DNA from: Nocardia asteroides
Lineage (GTDB): Bacteria > Actinomycetota > Actinomycetes > Mycobacteriales > Mycobacteriaceae
DNA: 64,000 bases
Assembly (NCBI RefSeq): GCF_021183625.1
Contig: NZ_CP089214.1
Location: 930,001 to 994,000, forward strand
Reading direction: 5' to 3'
The notes below the pieces were generated by a model. That model was not told the DNA's origin and did not search any database. It saw nothing but the letters and a program-made list of their open reading frames with translations. The translations under genes were made by a program, and so were the position numbers. Shown piece by piece: positions 35,731-43,262 of the stretch; within the stretch, counting starts at the first letter, position 1; the number at the start of each line of letters is the position of its first letter.

Positions 35731-35781
35731 CGGAGGCAACCTCCGATCGCCTTCTCCAAAATATGGAGCCATCCTCCGTAT
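35731..35781. promoter_or_regulatory. Operator repeats upstream of the LLM monooxygenase
   Basis: Two inverted repeats lie 30-80 bases before the monooxygenase ATG: CGGAGG-CAA-CCTCCG (35731-35745), and ATATGGAG-CCATC-CTCCGTAT (35761-35781, one mismatch). The nine bases CCTCCGTAT at 35773-35781 recur exactly at 38527-38535, upstream of the tetR gene. The TetR protein is the likely ligand-controlled repressor of both. Confidence 0.6.
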
Positions 35782-35860
35782 TGTCAAGGCGGGATCGGGC
35801 GAGCGCGAGGAAGGCGATGGCCGAAGGCGTGGGCGCGGGTGGCAGCAGCGGGCGGACGGG

Positions 35861-36512
35861 CTACTGACCGTCGAGGACACCGGGAGTGCTGTGCAGGACC
35901 ACGCTCTCCTGGAGCGGGATGCGTGTCCTGCCGAACGCGTTCACCGGTGCCGCCGGGTCAGCCGTACCGAAGGAGATGCCGAACAGCAGCTCGAGATCCT
36001 CGGGAACATCCAAGACCGCGCGGACAGCGCCGGCATAGAGCCCGAGCATGGTCTGCGGAATGCCGGCGAACCCCCTCGACGCCAGCGAGAGCAGGAAGTT
36101 CTGCGCGTACATGCCGATATCACCGGCCGTCCGCACCCCGTCGCCCAAAGCGGGCATGAACAGGAGCGCGACGTGGGGAGCCCCGAAGAACTCCAGGTTT
36201 TCGCGGACCGCCGCCTTCCTGCCTTCCCGGTCCGAGCGCTCGATTTCCAGGCTTCCGTAGTAGCTCGCGGCAAGAGCCTGCGCCCGCTCGGAGTAGATGC
36301 CCTCGCCGTAGTCGGCGGTGAAACCGGGGAGATGCGTCCTTCCTCATCGGCCTGGAGCAGTTCCCGGGCCAGCGCGTCCCGTTCCACACCCGAGACGATG
36401 TGCACTGCCCACGGCTGGGTGTTGCTGTTCGAGGGGGCCGTCTGCGCGTCTTCCAGCACGCCAGGCCGGTGAAGGGGGGGATGTTGTGCCGGTCAATGTA
36501 GTTCCTTCCCAT
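35861..36512 (-). pseudogene. Nitroreductase-family protein, frameshifted
   Basis: Three frames together spell a nitroreductase. The first, from ATG 36512, gives MGRNYIDRHNIPPF. The second gives VLEDAQTAPSNSNTQPWAVH, the FMN-binding N-terminal motif. The third gives GFTADYGEGIYSERAQALAA, through GDIGMYAQNFLLSLASRGF, to the stop at 35861. The joins fall near a run of seven C on the coding strand (about 36480) and at a run of four C (about 36327), where one extra C would restore the frame. Segments of the N-terminus seem missing as well. It is either a true pseudogene or a homopolymer sequencing error at the second join. It would have been the NAD(P)H:FMN partner or a nitro-reducing enzyme of the module. 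Confidence 0.75.
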
Positions 36513-36902
36513 GGCGCACAGCCGCCATAGCGGCCGGGCACAGCGCGGACGACCCGCCCGGGAGCCGTCATGGAGGGCTGTGCAGGACCCACTTCGTGGG
36601 TGCCGACAGCCTTGCGAGTGCTCGCGGGCAGCGCCATGGCAAGACTCCGGCGCAGAGCAGGGGACTGCGCGCTATCGGTGTTCGCTTGTCGGTATTCGTG
36701 GTGTGTTGGTGTACTTCGCGGCACCGAAACCACCCTCATGCCCTTTCGCGCCCGAGGGCGGGGCGGTCAGCGGTGGACGGGCGCGACTCGTTTCCACTAC
36801 GTCCTCCCAGCCCCGGCCGCCGGAAGGATGGTTGTCGCAACGGGGGCGAAGCACTCCGGGAGACTGTCGCGGAGACGCTTGCGCCGACACAGGAGCCTGC
36901 CG
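36513..36902. other. 390-bp stretch without a supported gene
   Basis: Several overlapping short open frames exist on both strands, but none has a ribosome site, a recognisable motif, or protein-like composition. There are many C/G runs like those at the nitroreductase frameshifts. I see no inverted repeat, promoter or transposase fragment that I would defend. Confidence 0.5.
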
Positions 36903-37814
36903 TCAGTCTCGGATTCCCGCCACCTCGACCTCGATGGCTTCGATCCGGCCCGTGGCATCCATGCCATTGCCGAGGCGCTCGGGGCTGGTATCGGAGATGA
37001 GCAGGTAGAGGGTCTTCATCTCCGGTCCGCCGAGTACCGCATCCACCGCGAAAGTGCCGCCGTCGGGATATGTCGCGGTGTCCGGGTCGATCCGGATGAC
37101 GTCGGTGACCTCGCCGCCATCGAGGACGCGGCGAAATTCACCGATCCACGGGAAGGCCGCCCACACCGCACCCGCACTGTCGATGCCGATGCCATCGATC
37201 GCCTCTACATCCGGTGACCCGAATTCAGCGAACACGCGCTGGTCTGTCAGCGCGCCGTCGTCGGTCACGGTGAACGCGGTGAGCCTGGTCCGTGGCGCCC
37301 GGAACGATTCCGCGACGACCAGGGTGCGCCCGTCGCCTGAGATAGCGATGCCGTTGGGGAATATGAGATCCTCACCGCCGGTTTCGATTCGGCCATCGGG
37401 ATGGCGGATGATCAAACCCACACCTATGGGATCGGTTCCGAAAACGTAGCCCTGCGGACCGATATACGCCCGGCCCTCTCGGTCCACGGCCATATCGTTG
37501 GGATGGAACGCGACCGGCGCGAGATCGGCGAGTTCTTCCAGTCCGCTACTTCCCACCCGCAGCAGCCGGCCGTCATCGATGGAAACGACCATCGGTGCCC
37601 CATCCGGGCCGAAACCGAGACCCGATGGGCGCCCGGGCACATCGGCGACATCCTCGGGCGGTTCGCCGGGGAAAAGGCGACTGATCTTGCACCGGGTCAT
37701 GTCCGAGAACCACAGCGCCCCACGGTGCCACCGGGCTCCCTCGAGGTAGCCGAGACCTCCCTGCGCCACAAGGCGACGAGCGTCTGCGGGCAGCACTCTT
37801 GGTGAATGTCTCAT
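36903..37814 (-). CDS. SMP-30/gluconolactonase family hydrolase
   Basis: A 303-aa six-bladed beta-propeller of the SMP-30/LRE type. The metal-ligand positions are recognisable in LEGARWHRGALWFSDM (Glu25), in FHPNDMAVDREGRAYIG, in FPNGIAISGDGRTLVVAE, and in AIDGIGIDSAGAVWAA. These enzymes open lactones or act on related esters with a divalent metal. ATG 37814 is preceded by a perfect AAGGAGAT. It starts 70 bp after tetR on the same strand and is probably in its operon. It could hydrolyse a lactone produced by the LLM monooxygenase (inference). Confidence 0.85.
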   Translation of the reverse strand: MRHSPRVLPADARRLVAQGGLGYLEGARWHRGALWFSDMTRCKISRLFPGEPPEDVADVPGRPSGLGFGPDGAPMVVSIDDGRLLRVGSSGLEELADLAPVAFHPNDMAVDREGRAYIGPQGYVFGTDPIGVGLIIRHPDGRIETGGEDLIFPNGIAISGDGRTLVVAESFRAPRTRLTAFTVTDDGALTDQRVFAEFGSPDVEAIDGIGIDSAGAVWAAFPWIGEFRRVLDGGEVTDVIRIDPDTATYPDGGTFAVDAVLGGPEMKTLYLLISDTSPERLGNGMDATGRIEAIEVEVAGIRD

Positions 37815-37884
37815 TGAATCTCCTTGAAAATCGCGGTATCGGGCGCTGGCGGCTCCGACCTGAGCGAGGCGGGCGTCCAACGGT

Positions 37885-38478
37885 TCACGCATTCTGGTCC
37901 CGCTGGCGGTAGCCGCTGGCGAGCAGCGTGCGGAGCCGGGCGAGCGACTGGTCGTCGGCGCCGTTGCCCTTGATCCAGGCAATGGAACAGGCCGCGAGGA
38001 ACAGGTCGTACCCCCGCACCGACGAACGCACCTGCCCCGTGAGCTGCGCGGCTTCCACATACTTGTCGGTCGCGGCGATGAAGATCTCGCAAGGAATCGT
38101 GAGCGGGTTATCCGGCTCCTGCGCCTGGGCCGCGGCCATGAGCGGGTCCGGGAGCCCGCTGAAGGTGCTGAAGTAGTCCTCCATCGCCCGCAGCCACTGC
38201 TCCAACGCCTCGCCGGCATCGCCCAATTGCTCGATGTCCCCCCGGCGGGCCACCAGCTCCTCGGAGCGTGTCTGTAGCACGGCAGCCAGCAGCGCCTCTC
38301 GGGTGGGGAAGTGTCGGTACAGGGTGCCGGGCCCGACGCCCGTCTCCTTGGCGACCGCCTCGAGCGAGGTGCCGACTCCATGTCGCAGGAAGTGACGCTG
38401 CGCGGTCTCCAGAAGGGCAGCGCGGTTGCGCTGGACGTCCACTCGGGGCTTTCGCACCCGCTGTTCACTGGCACTCAT
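37885..38478 (-). CDS. TetR family transcriptional repressor
   Basis: A 197-aa TetR regulator. The HTH lies at about residues 16-62 (RNRAALLETAQRHFLRHGVG, then SLEAVAKETGVGPGTLYRHF). The C-terminal ligand domain is helical, with a SetR/TetR_C-like CEIFIAATDKYVEAAQ segment. ATG 38478 has AGGAGGG in front; the upstream in-frame extension is rejected. CCTCCGTAT lies about 50 bp upstream and again before the monooxygenase gene, so it likely represses both itself with SMP-30 and the monooxygenase operon. Confidence 0.87.
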   Translation of the reverse strand: MSASEQRVRKPRVDVQRNRAALLETAQRHFLRHGVGTSLEAVAKETGVGPGTLYRHFPTREALLAAVLQTRSEELVARRGDIEQLGDAGEALEQWLRAMEDYFSTFSGLPDPLMAAAQAQEPDNPLTIPCEIFIAATDKYVEAAQLTGQVRSSVRGYDLFLAACSIAWIKGNGADDQSLARLRTLLASGYRQRDQNA

Positions 38479-38516
38479 GCGCCCTCCTGCTTCCGGTAAT
38501 CCTGCGACCACACAAA

Positions 38517-38535
38517 ACGGATTATGCCTCCGTAT
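38517..38535. promoter_or_regulatory. Operator-like repeat upstream of tetR
   Basis: ACGGA (38517-38521) and TCCGT (38529-38533) form an inverted repeat with a seven-base spacer, and CCTCCGTAT (38527-38535) repeats the element found before the LLM monooxygenase. A further half-site, GCGGAGGTAG, begins at 38551. The position, about 40-60 bp before the tetR ATG, fits autoregulation. Confidence 0.5.
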
Positions 38536-38643
38536 CTGTTCGAGCATAAAGCGGAGGTAGCATCCGGTCAAGCGGGCTCGGCCCCTGGTCTGCTGGACTG
38601 CTCACGTCGCCTCGAGATCTCGCTGAACACCGTTCCCGTATAC

Positions 38644-38917
38644 GTGCGCACGCTGGTGTTGCGTTTCGAGCGCTCCGGGCGCCGGCCGCAGGTGGTGGCC
38701 GCGCACTCGCCGGGCACGCTGCACCACCTCTACGCCGTGAGCGGAAAGCTGCGCTGCGGCCCGGTCACGGACCCGGTGGAGCTGGCCGCGGGGGACTTCG
38801 TGCGATTTCCCGGCGATGTGGCGCACCTGTACGCCTGCTCGAGCGAGCGCGCGGTGGCACACATGGTGACCAGGGTTCCGCAGATGCGCCAGTTCGGTCC
38901 CGCCGCGCCCGGCTCCG
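38644..38917 (+). pseudogene. C-terminal cupin fragment of an XRE-cupin regulator
   Basis: This plus-strand stretch reads VRTLVLRFERSGRRPQVV, then GTLHHLYAVSGKLRCGPV and ELAAGDFVRFPGDVAHLY. It matches the cupin half of the intact regulator at 52804-53490 at well over half of the positions (GTLHHVYVVTGKLRTGPV, DLAAGDFVRFPGDVPHLH). The HTH half is absent, there is no start signal, and the frame runs on into the next gene's antisense strand. It sits convergent with the catabolic operon, the same relative place as the intact regulator has beside the decayed second copy. Confidence 0.78.
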
Positions 38918-38925
38918 GAGCGCGA

Positions 38926-39375
38926 TCAGGTTCCGGGGACCTGATCGCTGTCGATCGCGGTCACCCAGGCGGGTTCGGCGACGGCGAGCACGAATTCACC
39001 GGTGGGCAGGTCGACCTCGACCGTTTGGCGCAGTCCGGCGGCTGCGGCGGCACCAAGCGCGTCCGGGTCGTCGGCGGGCAGGGCGAGTACCACGCGCCGG
39101 CACTGCGGGTCGGCTCGCAGCAGCGCCGGGACCAGGGCGGTGAGCGTGGCGGTCAGCTGCGTGCCTGTGGCCGGCGCACGCAGTTCGATGTCGTGCGCGC
39201 TTACCGGGTAGGCAGCCGCGAGCGGACCGGACAGGCACCGGGAAAGCCGGATCCGGGCCGGTGGGTGACCCGGCCCGGCCATCTCGAGCGACAGCGCCAC
39301 GCCGTCGGGCGCCGATCGGGTGATCCGCCACGGTGGTGCCGGCTCGGGCACCGGGACCGGAGGCGCCGTCCTCAC
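38926..39375 (-). CDS. GNAT-like protein coupled to the acyl-CoA ligase
   Basis: A 149-aa soluble protein. GTG 39375 overlaps the ligase stop by four bases (GTGA), a strong sign that it is real. The C-terminal half (ALLRADPQCRRVVLALPADD, then ALGAAAAAGLRQTVEVDLPTGEFVL) has the layout of the last strands and helix of a GNAT acyltransferase. The acetyl-CoA P-loop is not obvious, so this is a fold-level guess. As the last gene of the dioxygenase operon it may act on a CoA-linked aromatic acid together with the ligase. No standard ring-cleavage pathway includes such a protein. Confidence 0.65.
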   Translation of the reverse strand: MRTAPPVPVPEPAPPWRITRSAPDGVALSLEMAGPGHPPARIRLSRCLSGPLAAAYPVSAHDIELRAPATGTQLTATLTALVPALLRADPQCRRVVLALPADDPDALGAAAAAGLRQTVEVDLPTGEFVLAVAEPAWVTAIDSDQVPGT

Positions 39376-40943
39376 GGTCGCAGCAACGCGCGCACCGCGC
39401 GCTTGTCGAGCTTTCCGGAGGCGTTGCGCGGCAACGCGTCCACGAACTGGACCCGGCGCGGCAGTTTGTAGCGGGCCAGGCGGCGCGCGGCGTGCTCGCG
39501 TACCGCTTCCAGCCCGACCTCGCTGCCCTCGGCGATGCAGAGCACAGCGACTACGGTTTCGCCCCACTGCGGATCGTCGGCCCCGACCACCGCGACATCG
39601 ATGACACCGGGCAGGTCGGCCAGGGCGTTCTCCACCTCGGCGGGGTAGATGTTCTCCCCACCGCTGATGATCATGTCCTTGAGCCGGTCGACGATGTAGA
39701 GGAAGCCGTCGGCGTCGAGGTAGCCGATATCGCCGGAATGAAACCAGCCTTCGGCGTCGAATGCCGCCGCGGTGGCAGCCGGGTTGTTCCAGTAGCCCGG
39801 GGTCACATTGGGCCCGCGTACCACGATCTCGCCGGGCTCTCCGGGCGCTACCGCGGTATTGGTGGCCGGATCGACGACGCCGACCTCGGTGTGCGGCATC
39901 GCGATGCCGGCGGAGCCGAGCTTGCGCATGGTGTATTCGGCGGGCAGATGGGTGGCGAACGGCGCGGTTTCGGTGAGCCCCCACGCCTGCTGCAGCAGGA
40001 TGCCGTGGGCGGCGTACTGCTCGATCAGTGAGGGTGGCACCGGCGCGGCGGCCACCACCACGCTGTGCAGGGCCGAGAGATCGGCCTCCCAGATCCCCGG
40101 CACCCTTGCCAGCGCGGCGAGCATCGCGGGTACGGCGAAGAACGAATTCACCCGCTGCTCGACGAGGTCGGCGAGGAAGCGTGGCGGGTCGAAGCTGCGG
40201 CGCAGCACGGCGGTGCCGCCACGGGTCAGGGTGCGCAGCAGCAGCGCGTTGAGCCCGCCGATGTGGAACAGCGGTGCCACCCCGTAGGTGACGTCGTCGC
40301 GGCGGGTGTGCAGCCGGGTGTCGACGTTGACCCCGTTCCACCAGATGTTGCCGTGGGTCAGCGTGACGCCTTTGGGTGCCCCCGTGGTGCCGGAGGTGAA
40401 CATGAGCACCGCCGGGTCGTCGAAACCGCGTGCCACGACATCGTCGTCCGGCTGCGCCTGCTGGAGCAGGCGGCTCCAGGGCTCCCAGGGCGCGTCCGGC
40501 TCCGGTGGCGCCGGGATCTCGGCGTCGTCGTCCACCAGCAGCAGTTCGCGCAGCGCGGTGTGCTCCCGCACGCTGTCCACCACGGCGCGGTGACCTTCCT
40601 CGGCGACCAGCGCGACCGCGCCGCTGCCCGCGAGTACTCCCTGCAACTCCGGCCCGGCGAGGCGGAAGTTCACCGGGACGAAGACCGCGCCGAGCCGGAC
40701 CGTGGCGAACAGGGTGAGCAGGAAGGCCGGACTGTTCAACCCGGCGTAGGCGACCCGGTCCCCGGCGCGGATGCCGCGCCCGGCCAATACTGCGGCGAGC
40801 CGGGCGGCGCGATCGTCGAGAGTGGCGTAGTCGAGTTCGATCCCGGGGTAGCCGATCGCGGGGGTCGTGGGCTGGTAGGACGCGATCCGGCGGATCGCCG
40901 CGGCGGGGTTGACGTCGACGGGCACGATTGTCGCGGTCGTCAT
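39372..40943 (-). CDS. Acyl-CoA ligase (AMP-forming)
   Basis: A 523-aa ANL-superfamily ligase that activates a carboxylic acid with ATP and CoA. It has MFTSGTTGAPKGVTLTHGN (P-loop), QAWGLTETAPF (A5), GWFHSGDIGYLDADGFLYIVDRLKDMIISGGENIYP (A7/A8, read in parts), and PRNASGKLDKR with the catalytic Lys near the end. It overlaps the dehydrogenase by four bases (ATGA). It probably activates the aromatic substrate or a side-chain acid, such as a phenylpropanoid; which one is not readable from sequence. A fragment of a homologous ligase remains at 52543-52788. Confidence 0.88.
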   Translation of the reverse strand: MTTATIVPVDVNPAAAIRRIASYQPTTPAIGYPGIELDYATLDDRAARLAAVLAGRGIRAGDRVAYAGLNSPAFLLTLFATVRLGAVFVPVNFRLAGPELQGVLAGSGAVALVAEEGHRAVVDSVREHTALRELLLVDDDAEIPAPPEPDAPWEPWSRLLQQAQPDDDVVARGFDDPAVLMFTSGTTGAPKGVTLTHGNIWWNGVNVDTRLHTRRDDVTYGVAPLFHIGGLNALLLRTLTRGGTAVLRRSFDPPRFLADLVEQRVNSFFAVPAMLAALARVPGIWEADLSALHSVVVAAAPVPPSLIEQYAAHGILLQQAWGLTETAPFATHLPAEYTMRKLGSAGIAMPHTEVGVVDPATNTAVAPGEPGEIVVRGPNVTPGYWNNPAATAAAFDAEGWFHSGDIGYLDADGFLYIVDRLKDMIISGGENIYPAEVENALADLPGVIDVAVVGADDPQWGETVVAVLCIAEGSEVGLEAVREHAARRLARYKLPRRVQFVDALPRNASGKLDKRAVRALLRP

Positions 40944-41812
40944 CGGGTGGCCTCCTGGGCCCGGTCCTCGAGAGTGGCGGCCAGATGGTCGCCGCCGGCG
41001 GCGGTGCCGAAGCCGCGCACCCCGATGCCGCCGTCGACGGAGAGTGCCTGGCCGGTGATCGGGCCGCTCTGCTCACCCGCGGCCAGCAGCACGTAGGCGC
41101 CGGTGAACGCGGCCGGGTCGGTGCTGGAGTCGTGCAGCGGGATCGGCGGTGCGGGTGCGTCGGGAGCCCGCTCGGTGAACGAGGCACCCAGTGAGCGGTC
41201 CTGCAGTGCCAGCGATTCCGGGCCGCGCAGGTCTGTGTTCATGCCGCCGCAGGCCACGCCGTTGACCCGGACCCGGGGTGCGAGTTCGTAGGCGAGCTGG
41301 CGCATGAGCCCGAGGCAGGCATGTTTGGAGGCGGTGTAGATGGGGCCGCCGCCGTCGACGTAGAAGGAGGCGTTGGACAGCGTCATGACCACGCTGCCGC
41401 GGCTGCGGACCAGCTCCCGCCAGGCGGCCTCGACTGCGAGCAGGTAGCCCTTGACGTTGACCGCGAAGATCTCGTCGAAGGTATCGGCGAGCTGGGTGGC
41501 CGACAGCCGGGTGAGCGAGCGCTTGTAGTCCCAGATCCCGGCATTGGCGACCAGGGTGTCGAGAGCGCCGAAGCGGTCGACGGTTTCGGCGACGGCGGCG
41601 TGCAGTTGCTCGGGGTCGCGGACGTCGGCGGCGACGGCGTGCCAGCGCGCGGGGTCGGCGGAGTCGGCGACGACGGCGCGCAGCTGTTCGAGATCGCGCC
41701 CGACGATGGTGACCCGCGCGCCCTCGGCGACGTAGCGTTCGGCGACCGCGCGGCCGATGCCGGTGCCGCCGCCGGTGACGAGCGCGGAGTAGCCCTGCAA
41801 CCAGCCGGTCAT
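40940..41812 (-). CDS. cis-2,3-dihydrodiol dehydrogenase (BphB/HcaB type)
   Basis: A 290-aa classical short-chain dehydrogenase. The NAD site GGGTGIG is at residues 14-20, NAG at 90-92, Ser146 in LSNASF, and Tyr159-x3-Lys163 in YTASK. The stretch SNASFYVDGGGPIYTASKHA followed by ELAPRVRVNGVACGGM is characteristic of aromatic cis-dihydrodiol dehydrogenases (BphB, HcaB). It would rearomatise the dioxygenase product to a catechol. ATG 41812 overlaps the hydrolase stop (ATGA); the upstream frame extension is not protein-like. Confidence 0.88.
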   Translation of the reverse strand: MTGWLQGYSALVTGGGTGIGRAVAERYVAEGARVTIVGRDLEQLRAVVADSADPARWHAVAADVRDPEQLHAAVAETVDRFGALDTLVANAGIWDYKRSLTRLSATQLADTFDEIFAVNVKGYLLAVEAAWRELVRSRGSVVMTLSNASFYVDGGGPIYTASKHACLGLMRQLAYELAPRVRVNGVACGGMNTDLRGPESLALQDRSLGASFTERAPDAPAPPIPLHDSSTDPAAFTGAYVLLAAGEQSGPITGQALSVDGGIGVRGFGTAAGGDHLAATLEDRAQEATR

Positions 41813-42672
41813 GCGGACGCTCCCAGGAAGTCGGTGACCAGGCGCTCGAATTCGCGGGCCCGCTCCAGCTGCACCCAGTGCCCGCAGTTTCCGAACACGT
41901 GCAGTTGCACGTCGCGGATGTTGCGCAGCATGATCTGGGCGCCGTCGAGGGTGATGGTGCGGTCGTCGCGGCCCCACAGCAGCAGGGTGGGGGCGGTGAT
42001 GCGGTGTAGTTCGCGCCAGAGCGGGTCCATGCCGTGGCGCTGGGCGAAGGCGGCGTTGTAGCAGCGGTAGAACTCGATGTGGCTCGCGTCGAGGGATGCC
42101 TCGTAGCGGCTGCGGATCACCTCGGGGCCGAACTGTTTGTGGTCGAAGACCATGGTGCGTACGAAGTTCGCCATCTTGCGTTCGGTGGGGCCGCCGCCGT
42201 TGTAGTAGCGGAACATCTCCTTCTGCCCCTCGGTGGGCGTGGGGCCGAACGGCAGCCAGCCCCCGCCCGGTGCCATGAGTACCAGCCTGCGCACCCGTTC
42301 GGGCCGGGCCTGGGCCATGGCGATGGCGGCGGCGCCGCCGAGGCTGTTGCCGAGCAGGTGGAACTGCTCCACGCCGAGCGCGTCGAGGGCCTGGTAGAGC
42401 GCGTCGACGGTGATCTGGGTGATCGAGCGGGATTTCAGGTCGTCCTCGGAGGGGCGGTAGCTGACGCCGAAGCCGGGCTGGTCGGGCAGCAGCACCCGGA
42501 AGTGCTCGGTCAGGGCAGGCAGGTTCTGGTGATAGTTGCTCACCCCGGATGCGCCGGGGCCGCCGCCGTGCAACATGACCAGGGCAGGGCCGCTGCCCGC
42601 CTCGGCGATCGCGATCTCGCCGAGCGTGGTGGTCACGGTGTGCTGGACGGTGCTGACGTCGATGTCGCTCAC
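41809..42672 (-). CDS. mhpC: meta-cleavage product C-C hydrolase (MhpC/BphD type)
   Basis: A 287-aa alpha/beta hydrolase of the C-C bond hydrolase group. HGGGPGASG (residues 35-43) is the oxyanion signature of that group. The nucleophile is Ser110 in GNSLGG, the acid is in GRDDRT (about 236-237), and the His is His265 in GHWVQ. It cleaves the ring-opened product of the extradiol dioxygenase to a dienoate and an acid. It starts at GTG 42672, with GAGGA eight bases upstream. It lies between the dioxygenase beta subunit (13-bp gap) and the dihydrodiol dehydrogenase. The exact substrate could equally be BphD- or HsaD-like. Confidence 0.85.
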   Translation of the reverse strand: MSDIDVSTVQHTVTTTLGEIAIAEAGSGPALVMLHGGGPGASGVSNYHQNLPALTEHFRVLLPDQPGFGVSYRPSEDDLKSRSITQITVDALYQALDALGVEQFHLLGNSLGGAAAIAMAQARPERVRRLVLMAPGGGWLPFGPTPTEGQKEMFRYYNGGGPTERKMANFVRTMVFDHKQFGPEVIRSRYEASLDASHIEFYRCYNAAFAQRHGMDPLWRELHRITAPTLLLWGRDDRTITLDGAQIMLRNIRDVQLHVFGNCGHWVQLERAREFERLVTDFLGASA

Positions 42673-42685
42673 TGGTGTCCTCGGA

Positions 42686-43252
42686 TCAGAAGAACGTCGA
42701 GATGTTCTTGGATTGCAGGATGTTCTGGTCGAGCAGGATGGTGCGCCGAGCCACGCGCAGCGCGCCGTCGGTGCGGCGCAGCACGTCGGAGCGCTGCCCG
42801 GCGAAGATGTTCTGCTCGCGTTCGAGCCGGTTGCGGTAGACCAGGAAGGCCGAGGTGGCCACCAGGTCACCGGGGCCGAAGCCGGGGTGCTCGCCCGGAT
42901 CCACCGGCCCCACGCGAACATTGGTGACCAAGTGCCTCGTGCGCGAGGGCGGGTCCTCTGCCCAGGCCATGCCGGAGTCGAAGCGCCGGATGCGCCACGT
43001 CAGGCTTTCTTTCGTCTCGTCGTAGTAGGCGGCCTCGCCGCGCGCGGCGATGGAGAGCGCCTGCTGACGGCGTAACCGGTTGGTGCGTACCGGCATCCAG
43101 TACTCCAGGTCGTCGGCGAGCAGGTCGAGCCAGTCGGAGAAGCGGTTGTCGTCGAGCAGTGCGGCCTCGGTGTAGTAGAACTGCTCCACCTCGAAGTGGG
43201 TGTCGCGATCGGCGCCCGCGGACGCCGGCGGGGCGGTGGGGGTGACCATCAT
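42686..43252 (-). CDS. Ring-hydroxylating dioxygenase beta subunit
   Basis: A 188-aa NTF2/SnoaL-fold small subunit. HFEVEQFYYTEAALLDDNRF near the N-terminus, DLEYWMPVRTNR and the C-terminal ARRTILLDQNILQSKNISTFF (last two read in parts) are typical of HcaF/BphA2-type subunits. It pairs with the Rieske alpha subunit at 44791-46146 to make an alpha3beta3 oxygenase. It starts 10 bp after the ferredoxin reductase gene. The order alpha, ferredoxin, reductase, beta is unusual, since beta normally follows alpha directly. Confidence 0.9.
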   Translation of the reverse strand: MMVTPTAPPASAGADRDTHFEVEQFYYTEAALLDDNRFSDWLDLLADDLEYWMPVRTNRLRRQQALSIAARGEAAYYDETKESLTWRIRRFDSGMAWAEDPPSRTRHLVTNVRVGPVDPGEHPGFGPGDLVATSAFLVYRNRLEREQNIFAGQRSDVLRRTDGALRVARRTILLDQNILQSKNISTFF

Positions 43253-43262
43253 TGCCTCTCTG

